Origin: JAQGHB01 sp036384495
GTDB lineage: Bacteria > Patescibacteriota > Saccharimonadia > Saccharimonadales > UBA4665
Assembly: GCA_036384495.1 (NCBI GenBank)
Contig: DASVMD010000015.1
Location: 1 to 6,137, forward strand
Reading direction: 5' to 3'
DNA: 6,137 bases
A program made the translations under genes and the position numbers. The stretch's first letter is position 1; each line of letters begins with the position of its first letter. Below the pieces are notes generated by a model, which did not search any database, had not been told where the DNA came from, and saw only the letters and a list, made by a program, of their open reading frames with translations. This document shows, one piece after another, positions 4,703 through 6,137 of the stretch.

Positions 4703-6137
4703 ATGAAAGACCGAGTTCTGGCATATATTAACAGGGAAGAGCACCAACATATGAAGGTGCTTATTTCGCTGTTTACCGTGGCTTTTCTGATGGTGATTAG
4801 CGCCTTTGTCGTGCAGTGGGTGCACGCTTCGGCCAGCACGTACTATCTTGCGCCAACTGGGAGCGATAGCAACGACTGTACTATTGCTTCACCGTGCCTC
4901 AGCTTTAACCATGCCTACCAAATTGCTAGCCCTGGCGACAGCGTGGTGGTAGCTGCCGGAACCTACTCCGACCAAAACCTTGTCGAAGATAGTTCTAAAA
5001 GCTCCGCGCAGCAACCAATTACCTTTCGGCCCGAAACCAATGCCGACGTCACCGTGGGCAATATTAACTTCGGGGCCACGTACGAAGACAAAGGAGCCTC
5101 ACACGTCGTCATTCAGGATATGACTTCGACTGGCTGGGCCGTCCTGCACCGTACTACCGACATAACACTGACGAACATGATTTTTCACGGAGCGGTGTCG
5201 GCCATTGGTGCCACTCAGCTGACAATTAGCGGTGGATCCTGGGGTGATGCGGCGGTTACTAACGACGGCGTGCACCCCGAGTTCCAGGCCTATCAAGGCA
5301 ATGATCCGGCGGTAACGCCCGACCATCTCACAATTCAGAACGTCACTCTGCACAATATCTACCGGCCAAACTCTTCGGTAGCCGTAGCTTGCTTGCAGAT
5401 CGATGACGGCACCAATATTATGATCAGCGGCAACCGTTTTCAGTCGTGCGATAATAAAGATGCCTTGGTGGTTCCCTCTGGCCTGGCCGCCATTAACGGC
5501 TTGACGCTGGAAAACAATATTTTTGAGTCCTCAACTGGCACAGGAGGCTCGGGCCAAGGCACAAACAGTCTCGCGTTTGACGCTACAAATGCCAATATTA
5601 GTAATGTAACGATCCGCAATAACACCTTTGTGCAAGCATGGAGTATGGGCAGCGGCACGACACACAGTACGAGCGGTAGCTTTATCGGTAACCTCGGCTA
5701 CAGTGGCGGAAGCTGCGCCAACGCCACCAACCAAACTTGGTCATTCAGTCATAACCTATGGATTGATGGCGGCGGCTGCTCAGGCACTGATACTAACGAT
5801 ACGCTGTCAAATATTGCTTGGACCAGCGACTACCACATTGGCTCCAGCTCCGTGGCCATAGATGCTGGCGATCCGGCCAGTTGTCCCGCCAAAGACATCG
5901 ATGGCGATAGTCGTCCGCAAAGTTCAGTATGTGATGCCGGCGCCGATGAGTATCTGGCTGGCAGCCCAGCGGCACCAGCGAATAATGCCTTGCCAACGCT
6001 GAGTGGCTCGACTGCTGAGGCTGGTCAGCTGCGCACTACTCACGGTGGCTGGTCGGGTTCGCCAACCTACGCCTACCAATGGCAGCGCTGCGACAGTGGC
6101 GGAGCAAACTGCGCCAATATATCCGGCGCCACCGCCA
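4703..6137 (+). CDS. secreted right-handed parallel beta-helix protein with Ig-like repeat, 3' end cut off by the window
   Basis: This is an exported protein, at least 478 residues, still open at the right edge. Residues 18-44 look like a signal peptide or anchor: Lys18, a hydrophobic core about 19-38, then ASA before a likely cleavage after Ala44. The mature start (TYYLAPTGSDSNDC, then PGDSVVVAAGTY at 77-88) is the usual opening of a parallel beta-helix. Coil-like turns follow: ITLTNMIFHGA, LTISGGSW, LTIQNVTLHNI, IMISGNRFQSC, LTLENNIFESS, VTIRNNTFVQA (about 154-311). AIDAGD (385-390), DIDGDSRP (398-405) and CDAGADEY (410-417) match the end of choice-of-anchor Q type proteins. Residues 423-478 begin an Ig-like repeat (YAYQWQRCDSGGANCANISGAT, Cys463 and Cys470). 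Family knowledge suggests surface glycan binding or cleavage, or adhesion; no catalytic set is evident. The ATG at 4703 lacks a clear Shine-Dalgarno; the Met at 4751 (MKVLISLF) is an alternative giving a more standard signal peptide. Confidence 0.85.
   Translation, partial: MKDRVLAYINREEHQHMKVLISLFTVAFLMVISAFVVQWVHASASTYYLAPTGSDSNDCTIASPCLSFNHAYQIASPGDSVVVAAGTYSDQNLVEDSSKSSAQQPITFRPETNADVTVGNINFGATYEDKGASHVVIQDMTSTGWAVLHRTTDITLTNMIFHGAVSAIGATQLTISGGSWGDAAVTNDGVHPEFQAYQGNDPAVTPDHLTIQNVTLHNIYRPNSSVAVACLQIDDGTNIMISGNRFQSCDNKDALVVPSGLAAINGLTLENNIFESSTGTGGSGQGTNSLAFDATNANISNVTIRNNTFVQAWSMGSGTTHSTSGSFIGNLGYSGGSCANATNQTWSFSHNLWIDGGGCSGTDTNDTLSNIAWTSDYHIGSSSVAIDAGDPASCPAKDIDGDSRPQSSVCDAGADEYLAGSPAAPANNALPTLSGSTAEAGQLRTTHGGWSGSPTYAYQWQRCDSGGANCANISGATA

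Noticed and set aside
5099..5996. Several minus- and plus-strand open frames of 67-84 codons at the right end
   Set aside because: They overlap the continuous beta-helix frame, which shows repeated coil motifs and a signal peptide; the shorter frames show no domain or ribosome binding site.

Overview
The window looks like a piece of a reduced-genome bacterium of the Candidate Phyla Radiation (Patescibacteria), with Saccharibacteria (TM7) the best guess. I infer this from the overall look of the serine hydroxymethyltransferase, an XRE helix-turn-helix domain fused to the front of MurA, a very compact layout, and a large secreted beta-helix protein followed by an Ig-like repeat. The standard code fits: all Trp codons are TGG and no in-frame TGA is needed. 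No marker gene in the window settles the phylum.

Layout. Positions 2-706 (minus) hold the N-terminal 235 residues of an HTH-MurA fusion that runs off the left edge. A 143-bp divergent region (707-849) carries promoter-like and palindromic sites and leads into glyA (850-2127, plus). glyA converges, with a single base between the stop codons, on an unrecognised acidic 208-residue protein (2129-2755, minus). Immediately upstream of that gene on the same strand lies murB (2779-3816). A 56-bp divergent promoter region separates murB from a 178-residue XRE-type regulator with a DUF3467-like tail (3873-4409, plus). Two short intergenic stretches flank a likely 27-residue microprotein (4504-4587). 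The right end is the first 478 residues of a secreted right-handed beta-helix protein (4703 to the edge, plus).

How the genes fit together. MurA and MurB catalyse the two consecutive steps that turn UDP-GlcNAc into UDP-MurNAc. In this window each is paired with an XRE-type DNA-binding domain: fused to MurA, and encoded divergently from murB. GlyA supplies glycine and one-carbon units. The beta-helix protein is probably a surface or secreted factor and stands apart functionally, with its own good promoter.

Expression signals are mixed. glyA and the 27-residue ORF have clear Shine-Dalgarno sequences. The 208-residue gene, murB and the regulator gene lack one, and each has a -10-like hexamer 6-8 nt before its ATG, which suggests leaderless transcripts. 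I see no tRNA, rRNA, CRISPR array, insertion sequence or convincing intrinsic terminator.
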